DNA of 64,000 bases, from NCBI RefSeq assembly GCF_000686845.1, contig NZ_JMLS01000001.1, positions 1-64,000 of the forward strand. Reading direction: 5' to 3'. Below, in pieces: positions 45,694-54,590 of the stretch. The notes under the pieces are model-generated. The model ran no database searches and was not told where the DNA came from. It saw nothing but the letters and a program-made list of their open reading frames with translations. The position numbers and the translations under genes are program-made. Every line of letters starts with the position of its first letter. Position 1 is the stretch's first letter. The DNA comes from Paenibacillus sp. UNC451MF. GTDB taxonomy: Bacteria; Bacillota; Bacilli; Paenibacillales; NBRC-103111.

Positions 45694-46515
45694 ATGATAG
45701 CACCGCAACGTAATGGGCTTCAGCAGTCCGCTTATTTAATAGGGCTGTATGTACAATATTTGAAAATATATCTCAAAACGCTGGTGGAGTACCGAGCGGA
45801 TACGTTGATTGCTCTCATAGCGGGGATCATTGCTCAAGGAAGCACGCTGGTCTTTTTGTCGGTCATCTTTCAGCGCATTCCTAAGCTGGCGGATTGGAGC
45901 TTTTATGAGCTGGTATTTATTTTTGGCTTGGCAGCAACGGGAAAGGCATTGAATCAAGCGTTATTTAATGCTCCGTTCGCATTAACTGGTTTTATTCGCC
46001 GCGGACAGCTGGATATCATGATGATTCGTCCTGTCGGTGTATTGTTCCAGGCGATAGGAAATACGCAGGAATTGAACGGCGTCGGGCAGTTGGTTACAGG
46101 AATTATCATTATGGGCTATGCAGCTGCTCATCTGGACATGCATTGGTCTATCGGAATGGTACTGTACGTGATTATCGCTTTAATCAGCAGCGCGGTGATC
46201 CAGTTTGCCGTTCTTTTGACGATAAGTGTGCTGACCTTCTGGGTTCAGGAGGTACGATCCGTCATCTATCCGGTGAATTGGCTTTATGATTTCACACGGT
46301 ATCCGCTGGAAATTTTCCATCCGCTGCTTCGCGGGCTTTTGACTTATCTGATTCCTTATGCCGTCGGCAGCTTTTTCCCGGCAGCCTTCCTACTCCGTCC
46401 TGAACAGTATCATTGGGCTCTGTGGGTAGTACCGGTCACAGCCATTGTGGTGATGTCGATAACGTATTGTATTTGGAGCTTTGGGATTAAACGTTATTCG
46501 AGCGTAGCGGGATAG
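45694..46515 (+). CDS. ABC-2 permease, second subunit
   Basis: The 273-residue protein is a paralogue of the previous subunit, sharing the layout YLKTLVEYRADTLIALIAGI, ELVFIFGLAATGKAL and RRGQLDIMMIRPVGVLFQ. Six membrane segments are visible. GGGGGGTGAG precedes the ATG, 6 nt after the previous stop. The operon ends at the hairpin 46531-46560. Confidence 0.88.
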   Translation: MIAPQRNGLQQSAYLIGLYVQYLKIYLKTLVEYRADTLIALIAGIIAQGSTLVFLSVIFQRIPKLADWSFYELVFIFGLAATGKALNQALFNAPFALTGFIRRGQLDIMMIRPVGVLFQAIGNTQELNGVGQLVTGIIIMGYAAAHLDMHWSIGMVLYVIIALISSAVIQFAVLLTISVLTFWVQEVRSVIYPVNWLYDFTRYPLEIFHPLLRGLLTYLIPYAVGSFFPAAFLLRPEQYHWALWVVPVTAIVVMSITYCIWSFGIKRYSSVAG

Positions 46516-46530
46516 TATTTTCGACCACAT

Positions 46531-46560
46531 AAAAAAGAGTGCTGCTAAGCACTCTTTTTT
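46531..46560. terminator. Bidirectional terminator
   Basis: AAAAAAGAGTGCT-GCTA-AGCACTCTTTTTT is symmetric, with A and T runs on both sides. It serves the ABC-2 operon (plus) and gerQ (minus). Confidence 0.92.
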
Positions 46561-46572
46561 AGCGTATCAAAA

Positions 46573-47037
46573 TTAACGTGGAGTTGGCGCGAACGGATAA
46601 GTATATGCCAGCTCCTCATCGAAGGTAACGTAGTCGAGGTTGACCATCAGCAGCAGGTACCGCATCCCTGTCTTCGGATCGCTGATAATAATGTGATCGC
46701 GACCGGCGGCTTCAATGCGTCCTTTGAAGATTTTGGCGTTCCACTCGCTGTTGTTCTCATAAGTCATGTAAAAGGTACCCATCTTGCCGAGATTCAAACG
46801 TAAAATATTCTCGATATAGGATTGCTCAATCGGAAGTATACCAGGCGGGGAGATAGGGGGAGTCGAGCCTCCGCCAGGTGTTTGGGCTATGTACGCTCCG
46901 CTAGGGCCGGGAGGGGGCATCGTCTGTGCTCCTTGCTGACCCTGGCCATACCCCTGAAAGCCTTGTGGATACCCTTGGTATCCGCCATAGCTGCGGAATT
47001 GTTGAGGTCCCACATTGTTATAAGGGTTGTTTATCAT
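46573..47037 (-). CDS. gerQ: GerQ spore coat protein
   Basis: The 154-residue protein has a Gly/Gln/Tyr/Pro-rich N-terminal half (YGGYQGYPQGFQGYGQGQQG) and the conserved GerQ C-terminal half from LPIEQSYIENILRLNLGK through NSEWNAKIFKG and AAGRDHIIISDPKTGMRYLL to TFDEELAY. In Bacillus, GerQ is a coat protein cross-linked by transglutaminase and needed for cortex-lytic enzyme CwlJ to function. It marks the host as a spore former. ATG 47037 is used; GTG 47043 is 5 nt from the AAGGAGG site and equally possible. Confidence 0.93.
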   Translation of the reverse strand: MINNPYNNVGPQQFRSYGGYQGYPQGFQGYGQGQQGAQTMPPPGPSGAYIAQTPGGGSTPPISPPGILPIEQSYIENILRLNLGKMGTFYMTYENNSEWNAKIFKGRIEAAGRDHIIISDPKTGMRYLLLMVNLDYVTFDEELAYTYPFAPTPR

Positions 47038-47127
47038 CTTCACAAATTCCTCCTTAGACAAGAATGATTGCTCCTACATTAATTACTATTATGATGGCTT
47101 GGACAATTAGACTTGTTTTGTTGAAAA

Positions 47128-47164
47128 AACAAAGCAGCTGCCGGTGAAGTAACGGCAGCTGCGA
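47128..47164 (-). terminator. Terminator of the aldo/keto reductase gene
   Basis: On the minus strand GCAGCTGCCG and CGGCAGCTGC form a perfect 10-bp stem, followed by TTTGTTTTTTC. Confidence 0.9.
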
Positions 47165-47181
47165 GGGTTGACATCAGGGTA

Positions 47182-48009
47182 TTAAAAGTTGATATGATCC
47201 GGATGCGGGCCGAACCGGTGATCTTTGTTTAGTGCATCGAGCCGTGCCATCTCGTCTTGAGTCAGCTGGAAATCGAACACATTCCCGTTTTCCTGAATAC
47301 GATGCGCAGTAATGGACTTTGGAATGGTCACGATGCCGTGCTGTAAATCCCAGCGGAGCACGATTTGCGCAGGCGACTTGCCGTACTTGGCTCCGAGCTC
47401 GGTCAGTAAAGGAAGATCCAGGTTTCCTTGCATCAGCGGGCTCCATGCTTCAAGCTGAATCTGATGCTGCGGGCAGAAGCTGCGCAGCTCAGGCTGATTC
47501 AGAAGCGGATGGAACTCCACTTGATCAACCATGGGCTTAACTGCGGATTGTCCTATCAAATCTTCCAGATGGTGAACCAAGAAGTTGCTGACGCCTATCG
47601 CTCGTACGGAGCCGTCTTTATACAGCTTCTCCAATGCGCGCCAAGTGTCTTTATATTTGCCTTTTACCGGCCAATGGATAAGGTAGAGGTCGATGACGTC
47701 CAAGCCCAGCTTGCGGCGGCTTTCATCGAAGGCTTTCAAAGTAGAGTCGTAGCCTTGATCGGAATTCCATACTTTGGTTGTAATGAACAGTTCATCGCGG
47801 GAGATGCCGCTTTGTTTGATCGCGGTGCCAACACCTTCTTCGTTACCATAAGCGGCAGCCGTATCAATACTCCGGTAACCTGCTTGAATGGCAGCTTTAA
47901 CGGCTTGAATCACTTCTTCTCCATTTTGGGTTTTCCAAACGCCAAGTCCAAGCCAAGGCATTTTGACACCATTGCTAAGAACGGTGCTGTCAGAAATATG
48001 CTGAGTCAT
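47182..48009 (-). CDS. Aldo/keto reductase (AKR5 type, YvgN-like)
   Basis: The 275-residue protein has the AKR motifs GVKMPWLGLGVWKTQ, GYRSIDTAAAYGNEEGVG (D49, Y54), ITTKVW (Lys near 79), DLYLIHWPVKG (His) and IGVSNF. It matches the small NADPH-dependent reductases related to 2,5-diketo-D-gluconate reductase and YvgN, which reduce glyoxals and other aldehydes. GGAGGAG precedes the ATG. Monocistronic. The 275 bp upstream (48010-48284) contain no gene I can support. Confidence 0.94.
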   Translation of the reverse strand: MTQHISDSTVLSNGVKMPWLGLGVWKTQNGEEVIQAVKAAIQAGYRSIDTAAAYGNEEGVGTAIKQSGISRDELFITTKVWNSDQGYDSTLKAFDESRRKLGLDVIDLYLIHWPVKGKYKDTWRALEKLYKDGSVRAIGVSNFLVHHLEDLIGQSAVKPMVDQVEFHPLLNQPELRSFCPQHQIQLEAWSPLMQGNLDLPLLTELGAKYGKSPAQIVLRWDLQHGIVTIPKSITAHRIQENGNVFDFQLTQDEMARLDALNKDHRFGPHPDHINF

Positions 48010-48284
48010 TATGCTCCTCCTCCATAAGTTTAGTTTTCCTCATTTATCTTACCATATATCTTTTTCAGGAAAAAACGCAGCCAGCTGATCCGGTCTGCAA
48101 GCTCGCCTCGAGCGAGAATCACTTCATCATGCATTAAAATTAAAATGACGGCCCTTATTGCCCCCATTGAGGGGAAGGAGCCGCCAGATGATTTGCCGAG
48201 GCAAACATAAGTAAGACGCAAATAAAACATACAGCAGGGCTGAAGCGTTGAGCGAAGTCTTTAACCATGACCGGTCTGCCCGAA

Positions 48285-48980
48285 TTACACGGCAAGATGT
48301 TTCTTGACTTGTTCTTCGCTTAAATCTGTCGAGCTGCCCTCAGCTACGATAGTGCCTTTATCGAGTACGTAGTAGTAGTCTGCAATGCTGGTGGCAAAAG
48401 TCAGGCTTTGCTCAACAAGCAAAATAGACATCTCCCTGCGGGCTTTGATAGATTCAATAACATTCTCAATCTCCATAACCATAGAGGGCTGGATGCCTTC
48501 CATCGGCTCATCGAGCAGCAGGAGCTCCGGTTCTCCGACCAGTGCGCGGGCAATAGAAAGCTGCTGCTGCTGCCCACCGCTCAGGTCTCCGCCTTTACGG
48601 CGCCGCATCTCCCACAGCACAGGAAACATCTCATAGATAGATTCCGGTATTTTATGCTTGCGATTAACGGAAGCTTCCAAGCCCAATAGCAAATTTTCTT
48701 CTACGGTAAGCTGTGGAAATATATCCCGTCCCTGCGGCACATAGCCGATACCGACCTTGGCACGCCGATCAGGTGTATAGTCTGTGATGGGCTTTCCTGC
48801 ATAGGAAATGCTGCCACCCTTAGCTTTGATTAAGCCCATAACCGTCTTCATCAGCGTTGTTTTGCCTACGCCGTTACGTCCCATTAGGCACACGACTTGA
48901 CCTGGCTTAACCGTCATGTTGACGCCTCTTAAGATCATGCTCTCGCCGTAAGCGGCCTCCAGTGCGTTAAGAATCAGCAT
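48285..48980 (-). CDS. urtE: Urea ABC transporter ATP-binding protein UrtE
   Basis: The 231-residue LivF-type ATPase has Walker A GRNGVGKTT, the branched-chain-type switch GYVPQGRDIFPQLTVEENL, signature LSGGQQQQL, Walker B LLLLDEPMEGIQP and H-loop EQS. GVGKTTLMKTVMGL and PQGRDIFP are typical of UrtE. ATG 48980 is chosen over a longer upstream frame because GAGGTG lies directly before it and it overlaps urtD by 14 nt. It is the last gene of the urea importer operon. Confidence 0.93.
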   Translation of the reverse strand: MLILNALEAAYGESMILRGVNMTVKPGQVVCLMGRNGVGKTTLMKTVMGLIKAKGGSISYAGKPITDYTPDRRAKVGIGYVPQGRDIFPQLTVEENLLLGLEASVNRKHKIPESIYEMFPVLWEMRRRKGGDLSGGQQQQLSIARALVGEPELLLLDEPMEGIQPSMVMEIENVIESIKARREMSILLVEQSLTFATSIADYYYVLDKGTIVAEGSSTDLSEEQVKKHLAV

Positions 48981-49755
48981 CGCGTTCACCTCGTCTTCCC
49001 AAATAGACCTCTGCGACTTTATCGTCGTTTTGAATGTCCTCCATCGTTCCTTCCCGTAGTACCGTGCCTTCATGCATAACAGTAACGGTCTTTGCGTAAT
49101 TACGAACAAACTCCATATCGTGCTCGACGACGATAACCGTTTGCTGATTGCTGATTTTATGCAGCAGCTCTCCCGTTTTTTCTGTTTCGCTGTCCGTCAT
49201 TCCGGCAGCAGGCTCATCAAGCAGCAGCAGCTCTGGTTCTTGAATAAGGAGCATGCCGATTTCAAGCCACTGCTTTTCACCATGGGAGAGGGAGCCTGCG
49301 ACTTGCTTGGCTTTCTCCGCAAGTCCGATCATGTGTAAATAATACTTGATGCGGTCGCGCTGCTCAGGCGTTGTTTTCGCAATAAGGGAGCTGAGCAAGC
49401 CACGTTTTTGGCGCATCGAAAGCAGCAAATTTTCTAAAACGGTCAGCGTGACGAAAATAGAGGGAGCTTGAAACTTTCTGCCTATACCCAGCTGCGCAAT
49501 TTGATGCTCCTGAAACTTGGTTAAATCCATATGCTTGAAGCCTACTTTTCCTTTTGACGGCTTTACTTTTCCGCATAGGACATCCAGCAGTGTGGTTTTA
49601 CCGGCACCATTAGGTCCGATTAAAAAACGTAATTCTCCGGGTTGGATAGAGAAATTAAGTCCCCGGATTGCCTTAAAGCCATCGAAATCTACCTCTAGCT
49701 GCTCGATACGGACCAATTCGGCTGCCGTTTCTTTTCTTGCTGACGATTCTATCAT
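48967..49755 (-). CDS. urtD: Urea ABC transporter ATP-binding protein UrtD
   Basis: The 262-residue LivG-type ATPase has Walker A GPNGAGKTT, IGRKFQAPSIFVTLTVLENLLLS, signature LSHGEKQWLE as in UrtD, Walker B LLLLDEPAAGMT and H-loop VVEHDMEFV. AAGGAGG is 9 nt before the ATG. It forms a heterodimer with UrtE on the UrtB/UrtC pore. Confidence 0.94.
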   Translation of the reverse strand: MIESSARKETAAELVRIEQLEVDFDGFKAIRGLNFSIQPGELRFLIGPNGAGKTTLLDVLCGKVKPSKGKVGFKHMDLTKFQEHQIAQLGIGRKFQAPSIFVTLTVLENLLLSMRQKRGLLSSLIAKTTPEQRDRIKYYLHMIGLAEKAKQVAGSLSHGEKQWLEIGMLLIQEPELLLLDEPAAGMTDSETEKTGELLHKISNQQTVIVVEHDMEFVRNYAKTVTVMHEGTVLREGTMEDIQNDDKVAEVYLGRRGERDADS

Positions 49756-49912
49756 GGGTTATGACCTCCTTAGAATTTTCCGAAGTCGTAAGCTTTTGAT
49801 TAAGATTCCTGCAAAAGGGAATTCTGGTTTCTTAACATAACAAGTGCATAGTATGCGGTGCAAACCCTTATGCAAACGGCAAAAGTCCCGGCCAATAAGT
49901 TCGTTTTTATGA

Positions 49913-51034
49913 CTACTTGGTTTGAAGCGTATTGGCTTCAGGTTCCAAGCCTTGATAAACCATAGGGGCTGAAGCAGAAGGAGTGGCACTGGCTTTTGGC
50001 TGAAACCATCCTTTCTTGGCAGCGAACTGCTTGCAGGTGCCGACGATCCCTTTGGGCAGGAAAAGCACGACGATGATAAACATAGCGCCCATAATAATAG
50101 GCCACCATTCGGGATAGGCTTCACTAAAGGTTGTTTTGGCTGAGTTGGTGATGATCGCACCAAGGATGGCTCCGAATATGGAAGCTCGCCCGCCGATAGC
50201 AACCCACAGCACCATTTCTATTGAAGGTACAATGCCCATCTGTGCCGGGGAGATGATGCCTTCCTGAAGAACGAACAGCACGCCCGCCAAGCCTGCTAGC
50301 CCGGCAGAGAAGCAGTAAATAAACACTTTGTATGTTACGGGGTTGTAGCCGATGAAGCGTACACGGTTTTCTGCATCCCTGATGGCAACGAGAATTTTGC
50401 CGAGCCGGGTTCCAGCAAGCCAGAGACACAGCAGTAAGGTGCCTATGACAACAAAAACGGTAATGTAGTAGAACGCTAGCTTCGTGGAATGCTCCGCAAC
50501 GGATAAGCCCAGAAACGTATTAAAGTTAGTAAGTCCGTTAGTCCCTCCGGTATAGCCTTGCTGGCCAACGAATAAGGTAACGGTTATGATAACGAGTGCT
50601 TGAGACAAGATAGAGAAAAAAGTACCTTTAATCCGATTGCGAAAGGTCAAATATCCTAGGATGAAGGCCACAGCCATTGGTATAAGCAGCGCGAGTATGA
50701 AAGCTCCGGCCGCAGAATGGAATGGTACCCAGAACCAAGGAAGCTTGTCGATGCCGCTCCAGGACATGAAGTCGGGAAGTCCACCGTCTGAAGCGACCAG
50801 CTTCAGATGCATGGCCATGCAGTAGGCGCCGAGTCCGAAATATACGCCGTGACCCAGGCTTAATATTCCCGTGTAGCCCCAGATAAGGTCTAGCCCCATA
50901 GCTAATATGGCGTAGGACAAAAATTTGCTGAGCAGCGAGAGACGGAATTCGGACAAAAACATGGGTGCAGCCAGCATGATGATGAGTAAAATCACGGTGA
51001 AGATGATTTTCATTTTTGTATTTGTTATGGTCAT
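49913..51034 (-). CDS. urtC: Urea ABC transporter permease UrtC
   Basis: From ATG 51034, with TAGGAG 7 nt upstream, the LivM-type permease has 373 residues and about nine or ten membrane segments, with GLDLIWGYTGILSLGHGVYFGLGAYCMAMHL and the ATPase-contact region GRASIFGAILGAI. A longer open frame extends upstream across the hairpin repeats into urtB but is not the gene. The 157 bp to urtD hold only its ribosome site. Confidence 0.94.
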   Translation of the reverse strand: MTITNTKMKIIFTVILLIIMLAAPMFLSEFRLSLLSKFLSYAILAMGLDLIWGYTGILSLGHGVYFGLGAYCMAMHLKLVASDGGLPDFMSWSGIDKLPWFWVPFHSAAGAFILALLIPMAVAFILGYLTFRNRIKGTFFSILSQALVIITVTLFVGQQGYTGGTNGLTNFNTFLGLSVAEHSTKLAFYYITVFVVIGTLLLCLWLAGTRLGKILVAIRDAENRVRFIGYNPVTYKVFIYCFSAGLAGLAGVLFVLQEGIISPAQMGIVPSIEMVLWVAIGGRASIFGAILGAIITNSAKTTFSEAYPEWWPIIMGAMFIIVVLFLPKGIVGTCKQFAAKKGWFQPKASATPSASAPMVYQGLEPEANTLQTK

Positions 51035-51049
51035 GGTATCAACTCCTAA

Positions 51050-51160
51050 GAGTTTTGCGTAAGCAAAACTGACTACGAAAGCATAGGCTTGAGTTTTGCG
51101 TAAGCAAAACTGACTACGAAAGCATAAGCTGAGAGTTTCCGTATGGAAACTTACTTCGAA
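51050..51160. repeat. Three tandem hairpin repeats between urtB and urtC
   Basis: Two nearly identical 40-41-bp units (51050-51090, 51091-51130) each contain AGTTTTGC-GTAA-GCAAAACT followed by GACTACGAAAGCATA. A third, diverged unit (51131-51160) contains AGTTTCC-GTAT-GGAAACT followed by TACTTCGAA. The third keeps the stem with different bases on both sides. The repeats nearly fill the 137-bp urtB-urtC gap. Confidence 0.9.
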
Positions 51161-51171
51161 TTTCGCGCCGA

Positions 51172-52077
51172 TTAATCCAGCGCTCGCGACTTGATCGTGA
51201 CAAGTCCTGAAGGCTTCCACTGCAGGAAGGCAATAATCAGAGTGAACACGATAACCTTCCCGATCGTTGCGCTGGTTGTGTACTCGAATGCAGTGTTCAG
51301 TACCCCGATGCCAAGCGCTCCAGCTACGGTTCCGATAATCTTGCCAATGCCACCGAGTACGACGACCATGAAGGCATCGACGATGTAATACGTGCCGATC
51401 GTAGGTCCGATCGGACCGAGCAGCGTTAACGCGCAGCCCGCGATTCCCGCCATTCCGGAGCCGAAGGCAAAGGCTTGCGCATCGACTCGACGAGTTGAGA
51501 TGCCGAGGCACGAGGCCATGCTGCGGTTTTGCATTACGGCCTGCATGTTGCGACCGCCCCGAGTGTGATATTGGTACACATAAATAACGATGATGCACAC
51601 GATGACGAGCCCGATAATAAAAAGCCTTTTATAGGGCAGCATGAGATCTGCGGTGATCGCCAAGCCTCCATCGAGCCATTCCGGTGCTTTAACGGCAACA
51701 TTGGGTGCGCCGAAGATTTGCCGCGCCAGCTGCTGCAGCACCAGACTTACGCCCCATGTTGCCAGCAAGCTGTCGAGTGGTCTGCCATAAAGGAAGCGAA
51801 TTAAGGTGGCTTCTAGCAGCCAGCCGATTCCGAATGCAACCGCGAACGCCACTCCCAGCGATAAGACGAAGTACCAGCCGAATGCCGAGGCGGGCATAAA
51901 CTTTTGAAAAAGCTGCTGGATCGTATAAGCCATATAGGCGCCGATCATAATGAACTCTCCATGCGCCATGTTAATCACATTCATCAATCCGAACGTAATA
52001 GCCAGACCGAGAGCAATTAACAATAGGATGGAGCTTAGCGAGATGCCGTTAAACAGTTGTAGAAGCAGTAAGCTCAT
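51172..52077 (-). CDS. urtB: Urea ABC transporter permease UrtB
   Basis: The 301-residue LivH-type permease starts MSLLLLQLFNGISLSSILLLIALGLAITFGLMNVINMAHGEFIMIGAYMAY, the standard family opening, and has PLDSLLATWGVSLVLQQLAR and VVLGGIGKIIGTVAGALGIG. The ATG at 52077 is used because GGAGG abuts the more upstream ATG. It pairs with UrtC. Confidence 0.95.
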   Translation of the reverse strand: MSLLLLQLFNGISLSSILLLIALGLAITFGLMNVINMAHGEFIMIGAYMAYTIQQLFQKFMPASAFGWYFVLSLGVAFAVAFGIGWLLEATLIRFLYGRPLDSLLATWGVSLVLQQLARQIFGAPNVAVKAPEWLDGGLAITADLMLPYKRLFIIGLVIVCIIVIYVYQYHTRGGRNMQAVMQNRSMASCLGISTRRVDAQAFAFGSGMAGIAGCALTLLGPIGPTIGTYYIVDAFMVVVLGGIGKIIGTVAGALGIGVLNTAFEYTTSATIGKVIVFTLIIAFLQWKPSGLVTIKSRALD

Positions 52078-52095
52078 TGGCCTCATCCTCCGTGA

Positions 52096-52136
52096 TAAAA
52101 CGGGGGACCGCCCGCTGAAGGGGCAGCCCCGTTTTC
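52096..52136 (-). terminator. Intra-operon hairpin between urtA and urtB
   Basis: On the minus strand AAAACGGGG and CCCCCGTTTT flank a GC-rich loop and are followed by ATC. It can act as a partial terminator or RNA stabiliser, giving more binding protein than permease, as is common in ABC operons. Confidence 0.6.
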
Positions 52137-52175
52137 AAGTTTCATTGTTGGTGTGGTGCTCTAACTGGACTGTGA

Positions 52176-53441
52176 CTATTTCTTGGTTACTTCTGCGCCC
52201 CAAGGGTAGGTTTTTAGGAATGGATCCGGTTTAACCGGCTGACCTGAATTCCATACTTCTTTGATCATTCCATCCGCTTGAATTTGACCAATACGAACGG
52301 TTTTGAACACGTGCTGGTTATCTCCATCGATTTTGACTTTGCCGCCCGGTGCACTGAATTCGATACCTTTGGCCGCTTCCTTCACTTTGTCTACGTCCAC
52401 GCTGCCGGCCTTTTTCACCGCTTCAGCCCACAGATAGACACCGAAATAGCCAGCTTCGATCGGATCGTCCGTTACACGCTCTTTGCCGTATTTTGCTTTA
52501 TAGGCTTCAACGAACTTCTTGTTCTCCGGTGTGTCCGTCGTTTGATAGTAGTTCCATGCCGTATAATGACCTTCCAGTACGGACGCGCCGATACCGCGAA
52601 TTTCTTCTTCGGCGATACTAACCGACAAGGTAGTCAAGTCCTTGGCTGTAATGCCTGCATCCTTCAACTGTTTGAAGAAGGCTACGTTGCTGTCCCCATT
52701 CAGAGTGTTGAATACGACATCTGGCTTCTCTTTCTTGATCTTACTAATAATTGTGTTGTAGTCCGTATGTCCGAGCGGTGTGTACTCTTCGGCAATCAGT
52801 GTGCCGCCTTCGGCCTTCAGCTGTTCTTTAATAATTTTATTGGCTGTTCTTGGGAAGACATAGTCAGAACCGAGGAGGAAGAACTTCTTGCCTTTATTTT
52901 GTAAAAGCCATGTAACTGCAGGAACAATTTGTTGGTTCGTTGTAGCCCCGGTGTAGAAAATGTTAGGGGATGCTTCAAGACCTTCATATTGTACGGGATA
53001 GAAGAAGAGGCCTTTGTTTTGCTCCACGACAGGAAGTACCGCTTTGCGACTAGCGGATGTCCAACCGCCGAAGATGACTGCTGTTTTGTCTTTTTGCAGC
53101 AATTTCTTTGTTTTCTCTGCAAACGTAGGCCAATCCGACGCGCCGTCTTCAATAATGGGTTTCAGCTGCTTTCCAAGTACACCGCCTGCTTTGTTGATTT
53201 CTTCGATGGCCATCATTTCTGCGTCTTTAACGGAAACCTCACTGATAGACATGGTGCCGGTAAGTGAATGTAAAATACCGACCGGAATGGTTTCGTCTTT
53301 TCCTGCGTCCGAATTGGCGGTTGTTGCAGATGTGGTTGAGGAAGCCGCTGGCTTCGTTTCGGTTGCACATCCTGCCAACAATGCTGAAATCGACATGCAG
53401 ACTGCCATTAATACAGGAATTCCTTTTCTCTTTAACTTCAT
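52176..53441 (-). CDS. urtA: Urea-binding lipoprotein UrtA
   Basis: From ATG 53441, with GAGGAG 9 nt upstream, the protein has 421 residues. A lipobox LLAGC (C25) is followed by a Ser/Thr/Ala linker and the UrtA-type binding domain: [77 protein letters not shown] and [13 protein letters not shown]. This combination separates UrtA from amino-acid binding proteins. It collects urea outside the cell for UrtBCDE. Its promoter faces ureA and overlaps a GlnR/TnrA box. Confidence 0.96.
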   Translation of the reverse strand: MKLKRKGIPVLMAVCMSISALLAGCATETKPAASSTTSATTANSDAGKDETIPVGILHSLTGTMSISEVSVKDAEMMAIEEINKAGGVLGKQLKPIIEDGASDWPTFAEKTKKLLQKDKTAVIFGGWTSASRKAVLPVVEQNKGLFFYPVQYEGLEASPNIFYTGATTNQQIVPAVTWLLQNKGKKFFLLGSDYVFPRTANKIIKEQLKAEGGTLIAEEYTPLGHTDYNTIISKIKKEKPDVVFNTLNGDSNVAFFKQLKDAGITAKDLTTLSVSIAEEEIRGIGASVLEGHYTAWNYYQTTDTPENKKFVEAYKAKYGKERVTDDPIEAGYFGVYLWAEAVKKAGSVDVDKVKEAAKGIEFSAPGGKVKIDGDNQHVFKTVRIGQIQADGMIKEVWNSGQPVKPDPFLKTYPWGAEVTKK

Positions 53442-53595
53442 GACCATCCACTCCTCATCATATTTCATTCACAATCGAAAGCTTGCCGCCATGGACAGTA
53501 TGGTTTTTGTAGAGGGGCTGCTAGCCGTTTCGAGCGATACTATTATTCCAATGGGTTAGTATCCAAACACCATGGAAATAATTCTCACATGAAAT

Positions 53596-53636
53596 ATCAT
53601 AGTCGGCGCGTTATATAAATGTCAATATAGTTTACA
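53596..53636 (-). promoter_or_regulatory. urtA promoter with GlnR/TnrA box
   Basis: On the minus strand TTGACA (53625-53620), an 18-bp spacer and TATGAT (53601-53596). The 17-bp box TGTCAATATAGTTTACA (53620-53636) fits TGTNA-N7-TNACA exactly and covers the -35, which suits nitrogen-dependent repression by GlnR. Confidence 0.75.
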
Positions 53637-53743
53637 CAAATTTTTAAAAGCAATAATTTTCGTGTTTTCTATGTCTTCATATTAGGAAAAAGGCCCTTTC
53701 AGGCCTGGAATATGCATATAAACGGAAAATATAACCAAGTTAT

Positions 53744-53760
53744 TGTGAAAAAATATAACA
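53744..53760. promoter_or_regulatory. GlnR/TnrA box upstream of ureA promoter
   Basis: TGTGAAAAAATATAACA fits TGTNA-N7-TNACA exactly. Its centre is about 51 bp upstream of the predicted ureA transcription start, the usual position for TnrA activation. Confidence 0.8.
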
Positions 53761-53767
53761 TTATCGG

Positions 53768-53796
53768 TTTACAGGAGTTGGAATTGCGAATATAAT
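53768..53796 (+). promoter_or_regulatory. Sigma-A promoter of ureABCFGD
   Basis: TTTACA (53768-53773), a 17-bp spacer and TATAAT (53791-53796), giving a leader of about 75 nt before ureA. Confidence 0.8.
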
Positions 53797-53830
53797 AAAC
53801 CTAATGGCCGTTGAATATTCGTGTTTTATA

Positions 53831-53847
53831 TGTTATATAAAGTGACA
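53831..53847. promoter_or_regulatory. GlnR/TnrA box downstream of ureA transcription start
   Basis: TGTTATATAAAGTGACA fits TGTNA-N7-TNACA exactly. It lies about 30-45 bp past the predicted start and 30 bp before the ureA ATG, a place suited to repression. Confidence 0.75.
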
Positions 53848-53877
53848 TATCAGGTTTCGTAAGGAGGACGCGTCGAT

Positions 53878-54198
53878 ATGCATTTAACGGAAAGGGAAAA
53901 AGAGAAGCTGCTCATTACTGTAGCTGCGGATTTGGCAAGACGGAGGCTGCAGCGGGGTGTAAAGTTAAATTATCCGGAAAGTATTGCGTTGATCACTTCT
54001 GAAATTATGGAAGGGGCTCGTGATGGGATGACGGTCGCCCAACTGATGCAGTATGGAACAAACGTACTTTCCGCCGATCAGGTGATGGAAGGTGTGCCGG
54101 AAATGATTCACGAGGTCCAGGTAGAAGCAACTTTCCCGGACGGCACGAAGCTGGTTACAGTGCATCACCCCATCAGCTATAAGGAAAAGGGGGAATGA
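53878..54198 (+). CDS. ureA: Urease gamma subunit UreA
   Basis: The 106-residue protein has [39 protein letters not shown] and [27 protein letters not shown], the whole UreA fold, slightly longer than the usual 100 residues at the C-terminus. It is a structural subunit of urease (urea to ammonia and carbamate). AAGGAGG precedes the ATG. First gene of ureABCFGD; it overlaps the ureB region. Confidence 0.97.
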   Translation: MHLTEREKEKLLITVAADLARRRLQRGVKLNYPESIALITSEIMEGARDGMTVAQLMQYGTNVLSADQVMEGVPEMIHEVQVEATFPDGTKLVTVHHPISYKEKGE

Positions 54199-54200
54199 CA

Positions 54201-54590
54201 ATGATTCCTGGCGAGTATCGTGTCCGTAAAGGTGACATCGAATTGAATCAAGGTAAAAAGACCGTTCGGCTCATTGTAACCAATATTGGCGATAGACCTA
54301 TTCAGGTAGGATCTCACTACCATTTCTTTGAAGTAAATCGCGGGCTTTCCTTTGAAAGGGAAACGGCATTCGGTATGAGGCTTGATATTCCTGCGGGTAC
54401 GGCTGTAAGGTTCGAGCCGGGAGAAGAAAAGCCGGTACAGCTCGTTGAATTGGGAGGAGAGAAGCTCTCATACGGCTTAAACGGGTTGTCCAAGGGCAAA
54501 GCGGAGAATGGCTTGATGTCCGAAGAAGTCAAGCAGAGACTGGATGCTTGGAAGAAGGGAGTACAGAAGTATGGTTCAAATGAATCGTAG
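54201..54590 (+). CDS. ureB: Urease beta subunit UreB
   Basis: The 129-residue protein begins [20 protein letters not shown] and has [28 protein letters not shown] and [16 protein letters not shown], the standard UreB core. ATG 54201 is preferred to ATG 54195 because AAAGGGGGA is 8-9 nt before it. The last 20 residues are variable and charged. Confidence 0.97.
   Translation: MIPGEYRVRKGDIELNQGKKTVRLIVTNIGDRPIQVGSHYHFFEVNRGLSFERETAFGMRLDIPAGTAVRFEPGEEKPVQLVELGGEKLSYGLNGLSKGKAENGLMSEEVKQRLDAWKKGVQKYGSNES

Noticed and set aside
48030-48230. 66-codon minus-strand open frame before the aldo/keto reductase gene
   Set aside because: No ribosome site before any of its starts, no family, and the first half looks like translated intergenic DNA. 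A shorter frame from 48131 cannot be excluded.
51050-51160. CRISPR-like array
   Set aside because: Units are contiguous with no unique spacers, and each is a hairpin; there are no cas genes in the window.
49913-51598. 561-codon reading of urtC extending upstream
   Set aside because: The first 188 residues translate the antisense frame of urtB and the hairpin repeats. The ribosome site and family start are at 51034.
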